Shown: one piece after another, positions 38,894 through 53,800 of the stretch | Numbering within the stretch: position 1 is the stretch's first letter | How the letters are laid out: each line of letters starts with the position of its first letter | Assembly: GCA_002007465.1 (NCBI GenBank) | Contig: LNAC01000744.1 | Coordinates: 333,408-397,407 of the forward strand | From: Ailurus styani | Lineage: Eukaryota > Chordata > Mammalia > Carnivora > Ailuridae | Reading direction: 5' to 3' | Length of the DNA: 64,000 nucleotides | Notes under the pieces: generated by a model | What the model was told of the DNA's origin: nothing | The model's input: only the letters and a program-made list of their open reading frames with translations | Database searches by the model: none | Program-made: the position numbers and the translations under genes

Positions 38894-41800
38894 CCAACTA
38901 ATATCATTCTGATGTGAGAACTAAGGGTTGCAAAGAGAGCCATAAAATAACCTAAACCCAAACACTAATTGTTTCCTAGAAAAATGAAAGAAAACCCTTT
39001 ACACAAAAGGAGGCTTCCCACTCTCAGAACCACCTACAAAACTGAACACTGAAAATTTACTTTCCTTCCTCCAAAGATGCCTTCGGCTTGCTCTTCAATG
39101 TGTTCAAAGTCAAGAGTACCTGAAAGAGAACGTAGCTTCAGATGTAGAAAGGTCTAAAAAACAGGCTGATGAACTTTCCCAAAAATGGCCTTGTCCCACC
39201 TCTGGGTTAACCTCAAGTCTCCAGAATCTCATCTGGTAAAGCTGTGGAGCCAAGTCAACCCAGATCACACTGTCCAGTAGCTCTGGCGTGCACTGCTCCA
39301 CATTCCTGCCAGTTTTAACCCACTCACGATTCCCTTAGTAGAGCAAACTGATGACCTCATGCCAAGGAAGCTCAGGCCTTGACAGGTGTGATTATGTGTA
39401 CCACTACCACCCTCCCCATACCCTTCATCACTAATTCCTGGTCAGGGGAAAACTTCCATCATGAGTAAAAGTTGCTAGTGGACAAAACATTTTCTTAGAG
39501 GGTTTTGTTTAGTTTTATTGGCATTTCATATAACCACAACATTACAACCCTCAGCTGTCTTATGACAAAGACACTCCAAGATGGAAGGAAATAAGACCTA
39601 ACCCAGAAGAGATCAAAACTCTTTCAATTATTCTTCTGCTCAAAAAGGGTAACTCCCAGGATTTTGTTCTCAATTACAATAATCTTCGAAATACTCATAT
39701 TTTACCCTTCCTGTAGAATGTACTGTTGGAATCCCCAGTTTTTATTAGACTCACACCCTATTCCATGGCTGAAATCCCATTGTGGAATCACTAACCTGGT
39801 ACGTTACTTGGCCCTTCTTGGCTGCTGTTTCCGGAGGATGTTTCCGAAGTCTGGGAATTGCTTTCATCAAACTCTCGCTTAAATATACACAGGAGGCAGG
39901 AGATCCTATAATCCAACCTCACATTCAAAATAAACTAAAGATTCAAGTGGAAATGGAAACAGATTGGTTACATTAGCATGCCACCTGTAACACTTTGCCA
40001 AGCCACTGCACTCTGGCTGGGCCTGGTATCTGTTGCATCAATTACCTTAAGCACTAAGTGAGCCAAATATTTGGCTTATATTTCAACAATTACTTTAACA
40101 ACAGACTTTCATGGGGTATATCAAACCTATCCACAGCACCTTAGCTTCTAGTGCAAACTTCAACATCCAGACAATTAACTTAATAATTGGAACAATAAAT
40201 CACTCACTCCCTACTCCATCCTCTATAAAACATTACTTCAGCAAGTAGTAAATGCCAAGTCTGGGCCCTGAGAAGGGTGAAGTTGGCTGTTTTAATTTAA
40301 AAGAACTAACAGACAAAAATATGTTTTTACTACTAGAAATTACTTTGGTCTGTATTTTTCATTTCACATGGTTTCCTTAGATTTATATACAACCCTTGGT
40401 TTCCCTCTTCATTCACTTCCTACATTCCTTTGCCCTCTACTCTGAAGCAAGGTTACCTTTTCCCTGATTATTGCTAGAGCCAAAAAAAAAAAAAATCAAC
40501 CACTTGGCGTTATTTGAGGACCTTACTAATATTCTCCCTTCCATTCTCTACTCATCTCTGCCTTGCCCTCTCGGTGACCTTACCCACTCCCAGGGCAGTC
40601 ACCTCTCCCAGACTGAGACACTACCTTGGCTTTCCTTCCAAGATGCTGGTCATTGTTTCCTACTGACTACTGGACATCCCGTTTGGGATCTTCCCATAGT
40701 CTCAAACTCAGTATTGTACAAAACAATGTCACTCCTGCCCGGCCTCTCTCATCCTCAGTCAACCTCAGGAACATCAACTCTTTCTCTCCTGATACACACA
40801 ACTAATCAGAAACAAAGTCCTCTTGGTTCCGCCTCCACCACTTCTCCTGGGTCTCTCCTGACTATTACTTGCCCCTGCTCACATCCTCCTTCTCTCCTGC
40901 CTTGCCATCACCAGATCCACCTCCTACAGGTGTTTATTCTTATGTCAGTCCCCTGTATAAAAATCTTCAAAGGCTCACTACAGAATAAGGTCCTAACATT
41001 TTAGGCACCCAGAGCTCTCTAGAACCTGGCCTGGTCCTTCTTTCTGATCTCATTTCTGACAACTTCTGTTCCACATACTCCAGGTCTCTGCCCAAGGGGA
41101 GATGCTACTGGCCCATGTGATGTCGTGCCCTTATTCAACCTGCTCCAAGTTCAAGGGGACTTGACAATGTCCCCTTGTTTCTATACTATAAATCTTGTCC
41201 AGGCCTAGAAGTACAGATGAAATCCTACCTCCTCTGCTGCTTACTAAATGAGATCACATGACCCATGCCTGTATCCTAGGAAAACACTTTTCTCAACGTT
41301 TTATTTCCTTATTTTCCTATTAGACTATAAGTCTCTTGTGGATATAGTCTCTGTCCTAATCATCTGTGCATTCCTCCTAGTGCCCCAAGTGCCGTGCATA
41401 TGGTGGGGGCTCAGCAAGTATTTGCTCAAACAATGACTCCACCGACCAACAGTTCTCAGATGACGTCAGTGAGAGGACCTCAAGTGTAATCAAGGTTTAT
41501 GCTACATCGCTGCTGATACACAGTCACAACGCTAATATACTTGGGACGCATAAGCCATAGCCTAAGAAGTCCTTCTCAACTTTTGGTCAGGCAAAAATGC
41601 AATGATGTTTCTTTTGAGTCATTCTCTACGGCCTTAACTATTTGAGGACTCTCATGAATGCTTTCAAACTATTGATAAAATGTGATTTCAGATTCAAGAT
41701 ACAAATTCTTAAATCTATAAACATTGAAATCACCTACTGCATGTTTTGGGGTTGGCATTAGGCAGCATGAAATAAAAGAAAAAAGTGGTAACGGTATTCT

Positions 41801-44800
41801 TTTCATTAAGGAGCAAATGATTTTGTTGATGAATGAAAATGACCTACAAGCAGAAAGGGGGAAAACACAGGAGAGTTCTCATACCTAAGATCAATCTCTG
41901 TCTCCAGCAGACTGGCTCCCATACCTCCTTTTGCCCCTGCAAGGTCTTCACTCCTACAGTTGCCCTCTCTCTCCTATGTCAACAGCTTGTCTCTCTCTAC
42001 TGACCATTCCATTCTGCATACAAACTTGCTATAAACTCCTAACTTAGAAAAACACTAAAACGAAAACTTCCTGAGGCCAACAATCACTCTTCAGGCACCT
42101 CCCCATTTCTTTGTGCATTTTGTAGCAAATCCGCTCAAGACAGTTGCTTGTTCTTACTCCCCCTAATTCACCTTCTCCTGTTCCCTCGTGAACACAACCG
42201 ATTCCAAAACCTGCCAAGTGTACTTCCACCTTAGGGTCTTCTCACTGCTATTCCTTTTGCCTCAGAGATTTTTCCTAGATACCACAAGCTAGCTTCCTCA
42301 CTTCATTCGGGTCTCTGATCACGTCACCTGACTAGAGAGGCCTTGTCTGACAACCCCATCAAAAACAGTATCCCTGATCCCTACCCCCTGGTGGCCTCCA
42401 AACCATCCTGACCCTCCTTTAGATTTTAGCATCTTTAGCACTTACCATGATCTGACACGGTACACCTGTTGCTTCACATGCCTATGACTCCTACCAAAAT
42501 GAAGGCTCTTTAGAAGCAGGAATTGAATCTATGCTGTTCAGTGTTGGATCTCCGATGCTTAAAAGTACTTGGCACAGAATCAGTTTCAATAAATACGTGT
42601 CGAATAAATGAATGAAAAGGGAAGGCAGGGAGGGAGGTAAGTGTTGCCAAGTTAATGGAACCTTAAACAGTTACGAACAATAAGCAAGGAATCCAGCTTT
42701 ATGTAGAAGCCTAACTAAGTGAATTAGCTTGAGTGGTGAAGACATAGAAGCCAAGGATTATGAAAACCTAAGGTAACTATAGGAAATTCCGTTATGGCTG
42801 GAGGGATCAGGGCACTTTGGGGAGGGGTATGAGATGATAATAGAAGGATGAAGACAGCTGGTTCATAAATGGCACTTAACAACGAGCTAAGAATTTATCT
42901 CCATTCTCTATCCAGAAAGCCTAGGGCTTTATAAAAGTAGGGACATGATCCTGATGGTAGCCCTATGAGCACACTCCCCTCCGCCTCTGGCTGACGGCTA
43001 CCTGGAGTATTTCGATGATCTTCAGCTTGGTGTCCATGACCATGATGTCCTCTTTCTCTGGCTCTGCCTGCTTCACGTTGCCCTCAGGGGCAGCAGCCAT
43101 GGGAGTCATGGGTAAAAAGCCTCCTCCCCGGAGCACCACCTGGGTCATCAGCTCTCCAACCCCATGGATGGACCGCATTACGTTACTGCCTAGGAAAGGC
43201 CAGGACAGACCTCGGTCACGACAACACTCCAGGAGAGTGCTCAGGAGCTTGGCAGGGGCACAGGCTCAAGACATAGTATTTAACATGTCTCTGTTCTGAC
43301 ATATTCTCAGGACCCTAGGAACCGGAAAAGGTTAAGACCCATCAAAAATTTGGGGATTCGGGAGTAGCAGAAAACACATGGGCTTTGAAATCCCCAAAGG
43401 GGCATTTTTGTGTATTAATTCACCTGCCAAATTTTACTGGTCACCTAGCACACATTTGTTGCTATGTAGAAAATTAGGGGTATAGGAGTTAACAAGGCAC
43501 AAATCGGGTGTTGCTACTAACACTGATCTTGAGTACACTGGATTAACCTCTGAGGCTCAGCTCCTTCATCTCTAAAATGAGAATAAAAGAGCTCAGAGGA
43601 TGAGATGGTGAAAAACACATGAAATAACTGAACACAGGACCTCACAGAGAGCGGGAGGTAAGGAGATGTACTTTTTCTCTTCTAGTTGTGGAGAAAAGTT
43701 TGACAATTATCCATACATGAGTACCTAGTACGTGCCCACTCTGGCCCTAAAACAGAGGGAAAAAATACACATACAAAGGCAGACTATCCTCTTCACAAAT
43801 TGGAAATGTGAGTTCGGATTTTATTTCATCATATGCTGCTATCATCATTAAATGCCTCACAACACATCATATATGAGGGTAAGATGTGTTCTTCAGAGAT
43901 AAGCATTCAATTTGTTAGATAACTTTCAAATGGTGTGGCAAAATAGACACACAGACTCATCTATAAATCTAAAGGAAATTGAGCAAAATGTGAATAATCA
44001 AGGACCCAAAGTTGTGGATCTACAGGTGTCAGCTGTGCTATTCTTTCAGATTTGATTTTTGTTTGAAAACATCCATAAGGGGGGTACCTGGGTGGCTCAG
44101 TAGGTGAAGCATCTACCCTTGGCTCAGGTCATGATCCTGGGATCGAGACCCGCGTGGGGTTCTCCCTCTGTCTGCTACTCGCCACCCCCGCCCCCCGTTT
44201 GTGTGTGCTCTCTTTCTGCTCTCGTTCTTTCAAATAAATGAAATTAAATTTAAATTTAAACAAAATAAAATGGAAATGTCCATAATGAAAAATCCAGAAG
44301 AAAAGAACAAGGAAAGGACAGGACCTCACAGGGAAACACATGACAAGAGTTATAAGGGGAGAGGCTGGCAGGACGTGTTCCGGGCATGTGGGTGCCAGCA
44401 AACCCCACTCCTCTACTTTGCTGCAACATTCTTACCTTTATTCTCTTCTCCCTTTGCCATCTTGCTTATGGGGAAGATGGTCGCCACGTGCACGCAGTCC
44501 AGTATGGCAAGGAGGATTTTGGTTAATCGTAGAAGGTCAGAGAAGTTGTAGAAACCAAAGTAAATGAGATTCCTAGCTAAATTTACAACCTGGTATATTA
44601 AAACAAAAGAGAGAGAGAGAGAGATGGTATTTAATAAACTGTACTCTTCAGTTTTATGTTCACTAGCTGATAAAGGACTCATTCTGACCCTCGTTATGGT
44701 AAGAGAAGGCACACAGAATTCTTGCCATTTCTGATCAAATTTCATTTTGTTTCATAAGGAGAAAAAATAAGAAACAAAAAACTGCCAAGCGCCTGAACTG

Positions 44801-47800
44801 TTTCAATAATAACCTAATCATGTGTCCGTGCAGCTTCCCAGCGATAACACAGGACCAGCCACCTTACAGCCAAAGAGAACCCAGGTAACAACACCGCAAT
44901 CCTCAGAAGCAGAACTCCTCACAAGGAGAGCTGGTCTCAAAGAGAAACATTTTAACTCAAAGGTAACAAGGATTTATGTACCTCAAATGATTAATCTGTG
45001 ACAGATTCCAAGCATAATCTGTTTCTTTCCTGTAGTTAAGATTTTATTTATTTATTTGACAGAGAGAGACACAGCAGGAGAGGGAACACAAGCAGGGGGA
45101 GTGGGAGAGGGAGAAGCAGGCTCCCCAGGGAGCAGGGAGCCCAGTGCAGGGCTCGATCCCGGGACTCTGGGATCATGACCTGAGCTGAAGGCAGACACCC
45201 AACCAACTGGGCCACCCAGGCGCCCCCTTCCTGCAGTCTTTAATATAATGTACAGAGTATACCTAATATACTATCATTTCACATGAAGCAATTCGCCCTG
45301 AGTATTTCTAAGAACTTAACTACCATCAAGCCAATGACTGGTTAACAGTTCTATTTTATTGTGGAATAAAATTAGGCTGAATTCCTTTTTATTACCAAAC
45401 CAGAGTCTCATGATAGAAATCACCACATGCTAAAATATTTTCTATTTACCCGATAGAAAAATGACCAAGGAAAACAGATAAAACACATAGATCATTTCAT
45501 CATGAGTTACCTCAAAGGTAAGCTTATTTTTCTCCTTATCAGAGAAAGGAAACCTCTGACAAACCACATCTCTTAAATACTCCTCCACAAATTCCATGGT
45601 TTGTGCAAACCTCTCCTTAATTTCATCTTTGGAAGTTCCACTACTATCATAGCTAAAAGAAAAGGAGAAAGAAAAGGAAATCAAATTTCAAGATCTTTGC
45701 ATTTAGGCCTTCCCCAGATGCTCTGGCCACAAAGCCAAGAAGCCCTCCCCAACACCTCGTATCCCACCCTCTGACCCTATTTTATTTTTTCCTCCTTAGC
45801 ACCTATCATCAAGATATGGTACCATTTATCCTGTTTGCATCTCTTTTCCCCACTAGTGTAGAGATAGTGTTCTGGTTTGTGCACTGACATATTACTTAAG
45901 GCTGACAAAGTAGAAACATGTATTTGTTGAATTCAAAAAGGGGACAAGACATAAAAAATATAATCATGCCATCTTTTGCATTCTTCAAAAAAAAAGCAGT
46001 ATTTGCCACACACTTTTCAATTTTAAGCTTAATGAAGAAGAAAAAAAAAAAAAACTTCACCCTGCTTCTATGATTTAACTAGACTTAAGCTGACTGTAAG
46101 TGGTTTGTCTACCATGACACAAAACATTACGGTCTTAACAACATGAGATCTTGGTAGGGAGAAGGAGCCAGGCTCACTCGTCAATGGCGATCTCTGAGGG
46201 AATCTCAGACCACAGGCGGGCGTATTTCACGGGAGTGACTTGTTCCTGGGGATCTCGGTCCACATGCATGTGAAGCATAAGACGGCAGAAGGACGCCCTT
46301 AGGTCATAGGGCAGATTCTCGTCAGACATGCAGCGGAGAATGAGATCAACATCCAGCTGCCCCGATATTTCATTGATGGCCAGGTACTGGCGGTCCAAAC
46401 ACATCCTAGCAAAAAGGTTCAGCTGATACCTGGAGAGTGGTAAAGTGACATGAAGAAATCAGAAATCATTGAGGATGAATGGAAATACACAGCAGGACAG
46501 TCCAGATATCCCCAACTTTCTTAAGAGTGACATCTGGCCCTCTGAACTTAGATATCGACATGCTTAAATGGCTTCTGTACCAGACCAATAAAGGAATGGT
46601 TCAAGCTACACCACTAGTCACACATATACACCCTGCTGAGTTGGGAGTAATTACGTGACTACTTGATTCCATTTTTCCCTTATTTATTTTACGAAATGAA
46701 TGGGGGAAAATGTTACATCTGAAATGGTTGTCTATTTCTTCAGCTGTTTTTTTTTTGTTGTTTTTTTTCTTTAAAGATTTTTTTTACTTATTCATTTGAC
46801 ACAGAGAGAGAGAGATTACAAGTAGGCAGAGAGGCAGGCAGAGAGGAGAGAGGAGGAAGCAGGCTCCCTGCTGAGCAGAGAGCCCGATGTGGGCCTTGAT
46901 CCCAGGACCCTGGGATTATGACCTGAGCCGAAGGCAGCGGCTTTAACCCACTGAGCCACCCAGGCGCCCTCTTCAGCTGTTTTTTTATACAGTATATAGA
47001 CCATATAGGAAATGTTAAAGATATCTCCCATGTTGAGTCTAATTAGAAATTTTATAATACTCTTAGGATCTTATCTCATATAAGCCTACTCTTTGACTTC
47101 TGCATGAAAACCATGGTGTGCAAAGTAGGGGACTCCCCAAAATGTCTTATGCTTTCTTCCTCATCCAATGACATGTGATCTTTGTCACCTTCCGTACTGG
47201 ACCCGGGAAGCACGCTTTTGCATTTACCCTCAGGAGAAGACATATCAAACATTAAAAGAGTAAACAAGTCCTAATGTGAAATAAGCAAGCCACTAGCTTC
47301 CAAAGTACCAAATACTGGCTTCTCAATCTAAAATCCTATTTGTTATCGATAACCATTAGTTGAAAATATTCTCAATCTCACTAGATACCAGTGAATGCAG
47401 ATTAAAATATTATTCTATTTCAAGCTTATAAAATTAACAAAGATTAAAAAGCATCATAATATTCAGAATTAGCAAAGACCAGGAGAAACAAAGTTCTCAT
47501 TTACAACTGGTGGGTGTGCGTGCCAAAATATCTGATCTAGGATTGCTGAGTGAAGTTCAAAATACGCATCCTCGCCAATTCAACAATTCCACTCCTGATA
47601 TGTAGAGTTTGGAAACTCTACACTCATATGCACACTTTTAAATAAGGATGTTCCCTAATATGCAAAGCTAAACTGTGGCACACAATGGAATATCAAAGAG
47701 CAATGAAAACGTGGCATCGTAAAATGGAATACCGGTCAGCTGCTGAAATTAGACACATGTACCTCCATTAACACGAACACATGTCAGAAGCAATACAGAA

Positions 47801-50800
47801 TCAGTCGGGCAGGTTTCAGAATGGATAGTACAGCACCAGTCACATACATTTCTAAGAACAAGCAAAATACTCTCTTTTTGTTATGAATGCATACTTACGT
47901 GTAAAATATGAACACCCCAAGAATGTGGAAGGGTGCGCACCACAGGCACAAATGGGAGGGAGAAGAAGGGAACACAGCGCCGTAACTGCAAAGTTTTACT
48001 TATTAAAAAAATGCCATGAGCACTTTACCATCTTCTCTTTTTTCTTTGAAAAGTGTTTGTTGGCTCTCTGCCCCACCTTTTCCTCTCCACTGCCTTCCCT
48101 GAGGTGGCAAGGTCCACAGGTTTTAAAGCTGGGGCCAGGGAGACCCTGGGGCTGAAGGAGGCGACCAGCAGGGGTGGACAGTGAGCAAACCAGGTACACA
48201 CCAGGGCAAAGGCCAGCTAGGTTTCTCTGTCACAGGATGGAGTTATACACACAGAAAGGTGAAGCCTAGAATAACCCCATGGATGTTGGAATGGAATTGG
48301 AAGCACTGATGTGGACTCATGGTTTCATTACATATTTGTACAGACACAGAAAAGAGATATATGTGTGTGTGTATAAATATGCATATATGTGTGAATACAC
48401 ATACTCATTTCCTAGCTCTGTCTGCAAAAGTCGTAGGAGTCTGGCACCATTGTGTCTTGCTTTGCAGATTAAAGAACTGGGGCATACAGAGGTATGTAAC
48501 TCGACCAAAGTCAAAAGCTTAGAGAAGGTCAGGATTTGAACCTGAGCAGTCTGACTGTACGGTCTGGCTCCTAACTGCTACAATATGTACAAACACCCTC
48601 TGGGGCTAAGAGGAAACAGTAACTAGGGGCTGATAGAAGCCCCTCTTCTGTCAACCCGGCTGTATCTGGAAATCCATTTACTATGTAAGTATCAACGAAA
48701 CCTTACACTCCCAACCCCTAAAATACACAGCATTTGCTAGACAGGTGACAACTCGTGGTTCCTTGGAGCCACGGACCAACAAGCAATAAACTCCCCCTCC
48801 ACTCTTTCCAGGGCACCCCAGAGCAAGCCCGGCGGGACTCCTGTCACCTGTAGTAGCTGAGAACGTCCCGGTCTTCCTTTTGTCCTTCTTTGGCATCCTG
48901 CGCCAGTTCCCTGACGCTCTTGCTGCGAATCTCCTTGCTGCTGTCCCTCCAGAAGAGCCACACCTCCTCTTCGTCTTCTCCTGCCTCCAGAGCATTCTCT
49001 CCAGTAGACACGCCCTCAAATTCAAAACGAGAGAGAACCAACCTGGACGATAAGAAGAAGAGGGTAAATCCATTATGCTGAAATACTTGCTGGTGCTGGT
49101 TCGACTGTAGCAATATACTGTAATCTAGCTTCACTCTCAGCATAAAGATAAAACGAAAATCATTTTTTCCCTCAATGACAGAATCACAAGGAGCCAAACA
49201 TGAACTTCTTCATATACTTTATCCCGGTGGTTCTCAAGCAGGGTGATTTTGTGTGCCCTGCCCCCTCTCAAGGATACATCGGGCAATGTCAGCGGACATT
49301 TTCACATTTGTGTTTGTACCAGTGGAGTGGGAGGGGTACCATGGACATCTACTGGGTAGAGGCCCGGGATGCTGCTAAACTAACAGGACAGTCCCTCATG
49401 ACAAACAATTATTCAGGCCCAAATGTCGAAGTGCTCAAGTTGCATTAGCCCAAGCCCAAAATTAAGTTATGCATGAGAAACAAACAAAAAAATCACTAGC
49501 TCAGGGCGTCATTGAGTTTGGGGTTTTGTTTTGATTTGTTTTTTCAACATTGGCCCTATCACTGGCACTGTATTTATCAGGAAAACTGTTCCCTTGCTAA
49601 AAGTGAATCACTATTATTACTAAAGTTTCTATGTACCACTAAATACTTTCTGAACAGTGATAATGTAAAAAGCTCTACTCTACAGTGTCTTTTTTTTTTT
49701 TTTTTTGCTCTACAGTGTCTTAAGATCACCATTGAATTACCTCCTTTAAATTTTAAAGCTGATCATAGTACTTAAAGAACTTTAAGGATGGAATCAAGTG
49801 TGTGCAAAATGTTCTCTGGTGAATACATATTAGTTTTCAACCAGTGTGCAAAGTAAGTGCAAAGGAGGCCACTCCAAAAGCAAACTTAATTTCCCTGTCC
49901 AAGACCTTTGCCCCAGATCCCATGCCAGCCCATCCGACTTCAGACCAAGTCTGAAGACATCAAAGGGTTAAGTTCTGTTAGTCGGGAGAATAGGCATCCA
50001 CACTCTCCATCTAAATCCCTTTCTCATCTGTATCTTAAATCCCAAGACCGCCACTCACTTGGTCTCAATCAAGATGTCGGCATTGGTTGGATTCAGCACG
50101 GCTTTACATATCAGTTCCTGGGTCACTGGGATCGATTTGTTCATGGACACACAGAGGTCAGAGAGATAATCTAAGAATCTGTCAAGAGAGAGAAAGCAAA
50201 CAAGACATTTTCTGTAACTAGAGCAGAGGTTTGGCTCTTGAAGCCCGACTCTTTGCAAGTGGACAGATCCAACGGAGCCTGGACCACAGAAATCAGAGAT
50301 GGTTTCCGTTTTGGTTCCAGTGTCTATAGCACCACCAGAAACCCATTCACCATAAGAGAGGAAAGGAAGAAAGAAGCAAATGAGCAAAGAGGGCAGTGGC
50401 TGGGGCAAAGAAGTGATGCGGCAAAAATGCAAAGAAAGAATGAGACAAGGAAGGTCACACAAGGGAGCCATGGGGAGCTGGAGGGGAAGCAGAGAGGTGA
50501 GGAAAGGCTCTGAGGCCCGAGTAGCCCAGCTGGAATCCCTGCTTTGGTTCTCCTCAGTTATGTTCTGATATGCAGTGTGACTTTGGGAAATTTCTGGACC
50601 TCGCTGTGATTCGCTCTTCTCATCTACAGCAGAGAGTAATGTATACACTCAAAGAACTGTCCTGAGGATGCAGTGAGATAATTCATGGCAAGTGCTGAGT
50701 TCACTCCCTCGTACATGAGAATGCTCCACAAACGTTACTTATCTTCATGGATGGAGGAGTCATTTTACCACACCATCAGCTCTCCAGGGTGACCATTCAC

Positions 50801-53800
50801 AATAGCCGTATTATAATCTATTTCCCACTTCTTCTAAAATGTTGTGGATCCTTTTTTTTTTTTTTTAAGATTTTATTTATTTAGGGGTGCCTGGGTGGTT
50901 CAGTCAGTTAAGCGTCTGCCTTTGGCTCAAGTCATGATCTCAGGGTCCTGGGATCAAGCCCTGCATCAGGCTCCCTGCTCAGTGGGGAGCCTGCTTCTCC
51001 CTCTGCCTCTCCTGCTGCTTGTACTCTCTCTCTCTCTCTCTCTCAAATAAATAAAGAAAATCTTTAAAAAAAAAAGATTTTATCTATTTATTTAAGAGAG
51101 AGAGAGAGAAGAACACAAGTGGGAGTGGCAGAGGGAGAGGGAGAAGCAGGCTCCCCGCTGAGCAGGGAGCCTGACATGGGGGTCAGTCTCAGAACCCTGG
51201 GACTATGACCAGAGCCGAAGGCAGATGCTTATGCCACTGAGCCACCCAGGCGCCCTGATGTTGTGAATCTTAATCAGGACAAGAGGGAAGAGAGTAAGAA
51301 GAGGGGAGATCTATATAAATGAGAAAGATACAATTCTAACATAAAATAAAAATACTGAAGTAACAAATAAGTTCATAGAAGATTCTTACTGATGATATTT
51401 GGGGGAGGTGTTCTATCTGATAATCAGGGGGTGCTAAACTGTGACTGAGTAGCCAAAACAAACTGTCATTTACTGTGCATCTACTAAGTACCAGGCAACT
51501 TCCCATGCATTTATTCTCATTCAATTTTCATAACCATCCATTTAGCATAGAAGGAAATTAAAGCTCAAGGGGAAAGCAAAGGTCACCCAGCTGGTAATGT
51601 CAGAGCTAGGATTCCACCACAGGTCTATCCCAATACCATGTTTTTTCCACTACTCATCCAAGAGCCTCTTGAGACCAGACTAAATGAGATGTGTCACTGG
51701 CAGCCCTCAAAAAGGAAACCAAGCCAAAAGCACCATGACTAGCTCGATGTCTGCACCTTCGATGCCCGGATACCTTCCGCCGATCAGGCCCACTTCCATC
51801 TCACCTGGGCTCCCTGTTCTTTCGCACCAGACTGACAAACGTGTCGATCTCAGCGGCGGTGATGTGTTTTTCCAAGAGTTTTCGGTTATTGTGAAGCAGG
51901 GCTGTGATCGTGTCTTCGGCCAACACATCATAGCCAATCTGCTTCTGCATGAAGCCAAACTGCTTGGCTATGTACTCCTTTGAAGGAAGAAAAGAGAGGT
52001 CAGCAGGGACAACAAAAGACATTAAGGTTAACCCAAAACTAAGGAAAGTAGCAACAATCCCTGATGAGAAGTAATGTTCGTAAGGGAAATCCCAGTGGAG
52101 CATCTTTCCACAACTTTCTAATCTAGGACAGCAGCTGCAAACTTGCCCATATCCTTCATTTTACTAAACCCGCCACACAAATGTAATTAAGCAAATTATC
52201 CCGTATGTACAGATGGACATTTTATTAAGTGCACAGTATAAATATTAATGTGGTGACTTATTTTTCTAAAAGGTCAAAAGCTGTTCTTCAGCTCTGATTT
52301 TATTACTAATTCAAGAGGATTTAACTGTGCCTTACTGCTCTGTGCTGCTGAATAAACACACCTAAGCCTACCTAGATATTTAGAACAATATTACCCCATT
52401 CTGTTTTCTGTATCTGGGGTGAAAATATATTTTTATAGCCAGTGGGTAGCAGGATCAAGTTAGGAATACCTAAACCAGTCAATCAGATTCGCAGAACGTA
52501 TGAAAACATCCCTGGCTTCTCTCTTTGGGGATCAGACATGACATTCCATAAAAATACATGAGAACTCAGGGAAGCCTCTTATTTGTTTGGTTCTATTCAA
52601 AGATATATCCCTTCCCAAGACAGACTATTTGTTTACTGAAAATTCTAAGAGCCCTTGAAACTTGGCTTATTTTTTTTTTTAATTAATTCCAAAATCCTAA
52701 AAACTACTCAGGGTGTCCACAGGGGACACTGGCCACTTTTCAGCCCATGCTCAATAAGGATGCGTGTTTGGGCAATCACCAGCCTTAGGGACATATTACT
52801 GCCAAGTGGCAGAGAATCTATAGAAAACAAGCAAAGACAGTCAATGTAGCAGCAGCGAGAGGGACTGGTTGGGTGTCTTCATGTACAAGCAACATGTGCC
52901 GGCAAACACTAGAGGTTCTGGTGTAACCTCATATGAAGAGGGCAGAGAGGAGGAGGAGGAAACAATCTCTTTGGCACTATTCGAATATGGTTTTAATGCA
53001 CTGCAGGTGGATTTAAAGCCACCAGAGCCCCCCAAAGACCAACTGTCCACACTGAGGAACGCAGCATCATAGGTATAGGATACTTTAATTTCAACAGTAG
53101 CAAAGGCAATGTCAAAAGCTCAGGGATACTTGCTAACAAAGTTCTATCTGATACTTTAGAGCACTGCCTCAATTTAACACCATCTTCACGACAAAACACA
53201 AAACTTTTAATTACAAAGAGAAGTTTAAATTAAAGGCCAGATGATGTCGTGGCAGTCAAAAGTTTACCAACAAAACCTTTTTGTAACACAAAGCAGAGAC
53301 TGGGAGTCAAGGTTATCCCAAGCATCACCTGTGCACCTACAGTAATTTATGTCCCCAAGGGGGCATGGCTCCCAACCTCGGCACTACTGATCGGGGCTGA
53401 ATGACTGCTTGTTGTCGGATATTCCTTCTATCCACTAGATGCCAGGAGCACCTCCAAGGGGTGACACTCAAAAGGGTCTCCAGACATTGCCAAGTACTTC
53501 CCGGGAGACAGCATTAGTCCCAGCTGAGAACTACCAAACATGACAACGCAGTTCACAGGTTTCCTTAAAATCTCAAATTGATGGGAACCCCCAGAGAGGT
53601 CAGAACATTTATTTTATGGGGAGAGGACAATATAGACCGTGCCATGACATACACAAGGACTTTGGATGTTATAAAACATGAGCCAAAACCAAAATAAAGA
53701 GAAAGTTACCAGCAAACATGGCGGATATGGGAGCGAGCAGGAAGAAAAAATTCTGCTCTACCTTTAATATAAACACATGCAATCACTTCCCTGAACCTTA

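Noticed and set aside
38652..38961. His/Thr-repeat and Val/Cys-repeat frames
   Set aside because: They come from the (CA)n microsatellite.
40471..41004. 177-codon plus-strand frame
   Set aside because: It lies in LINE2-derived sequence, has no recognised domain, and its Ser/Pro-rich composition follows the pyrimidine-rich repeat.
50055..50648. 197-codon minus-strand frame as one protein
   Set aside because: Only its last 40 residues (the exon at 50059-50178) are ITPR1; the rest is intron read through the acceptor.
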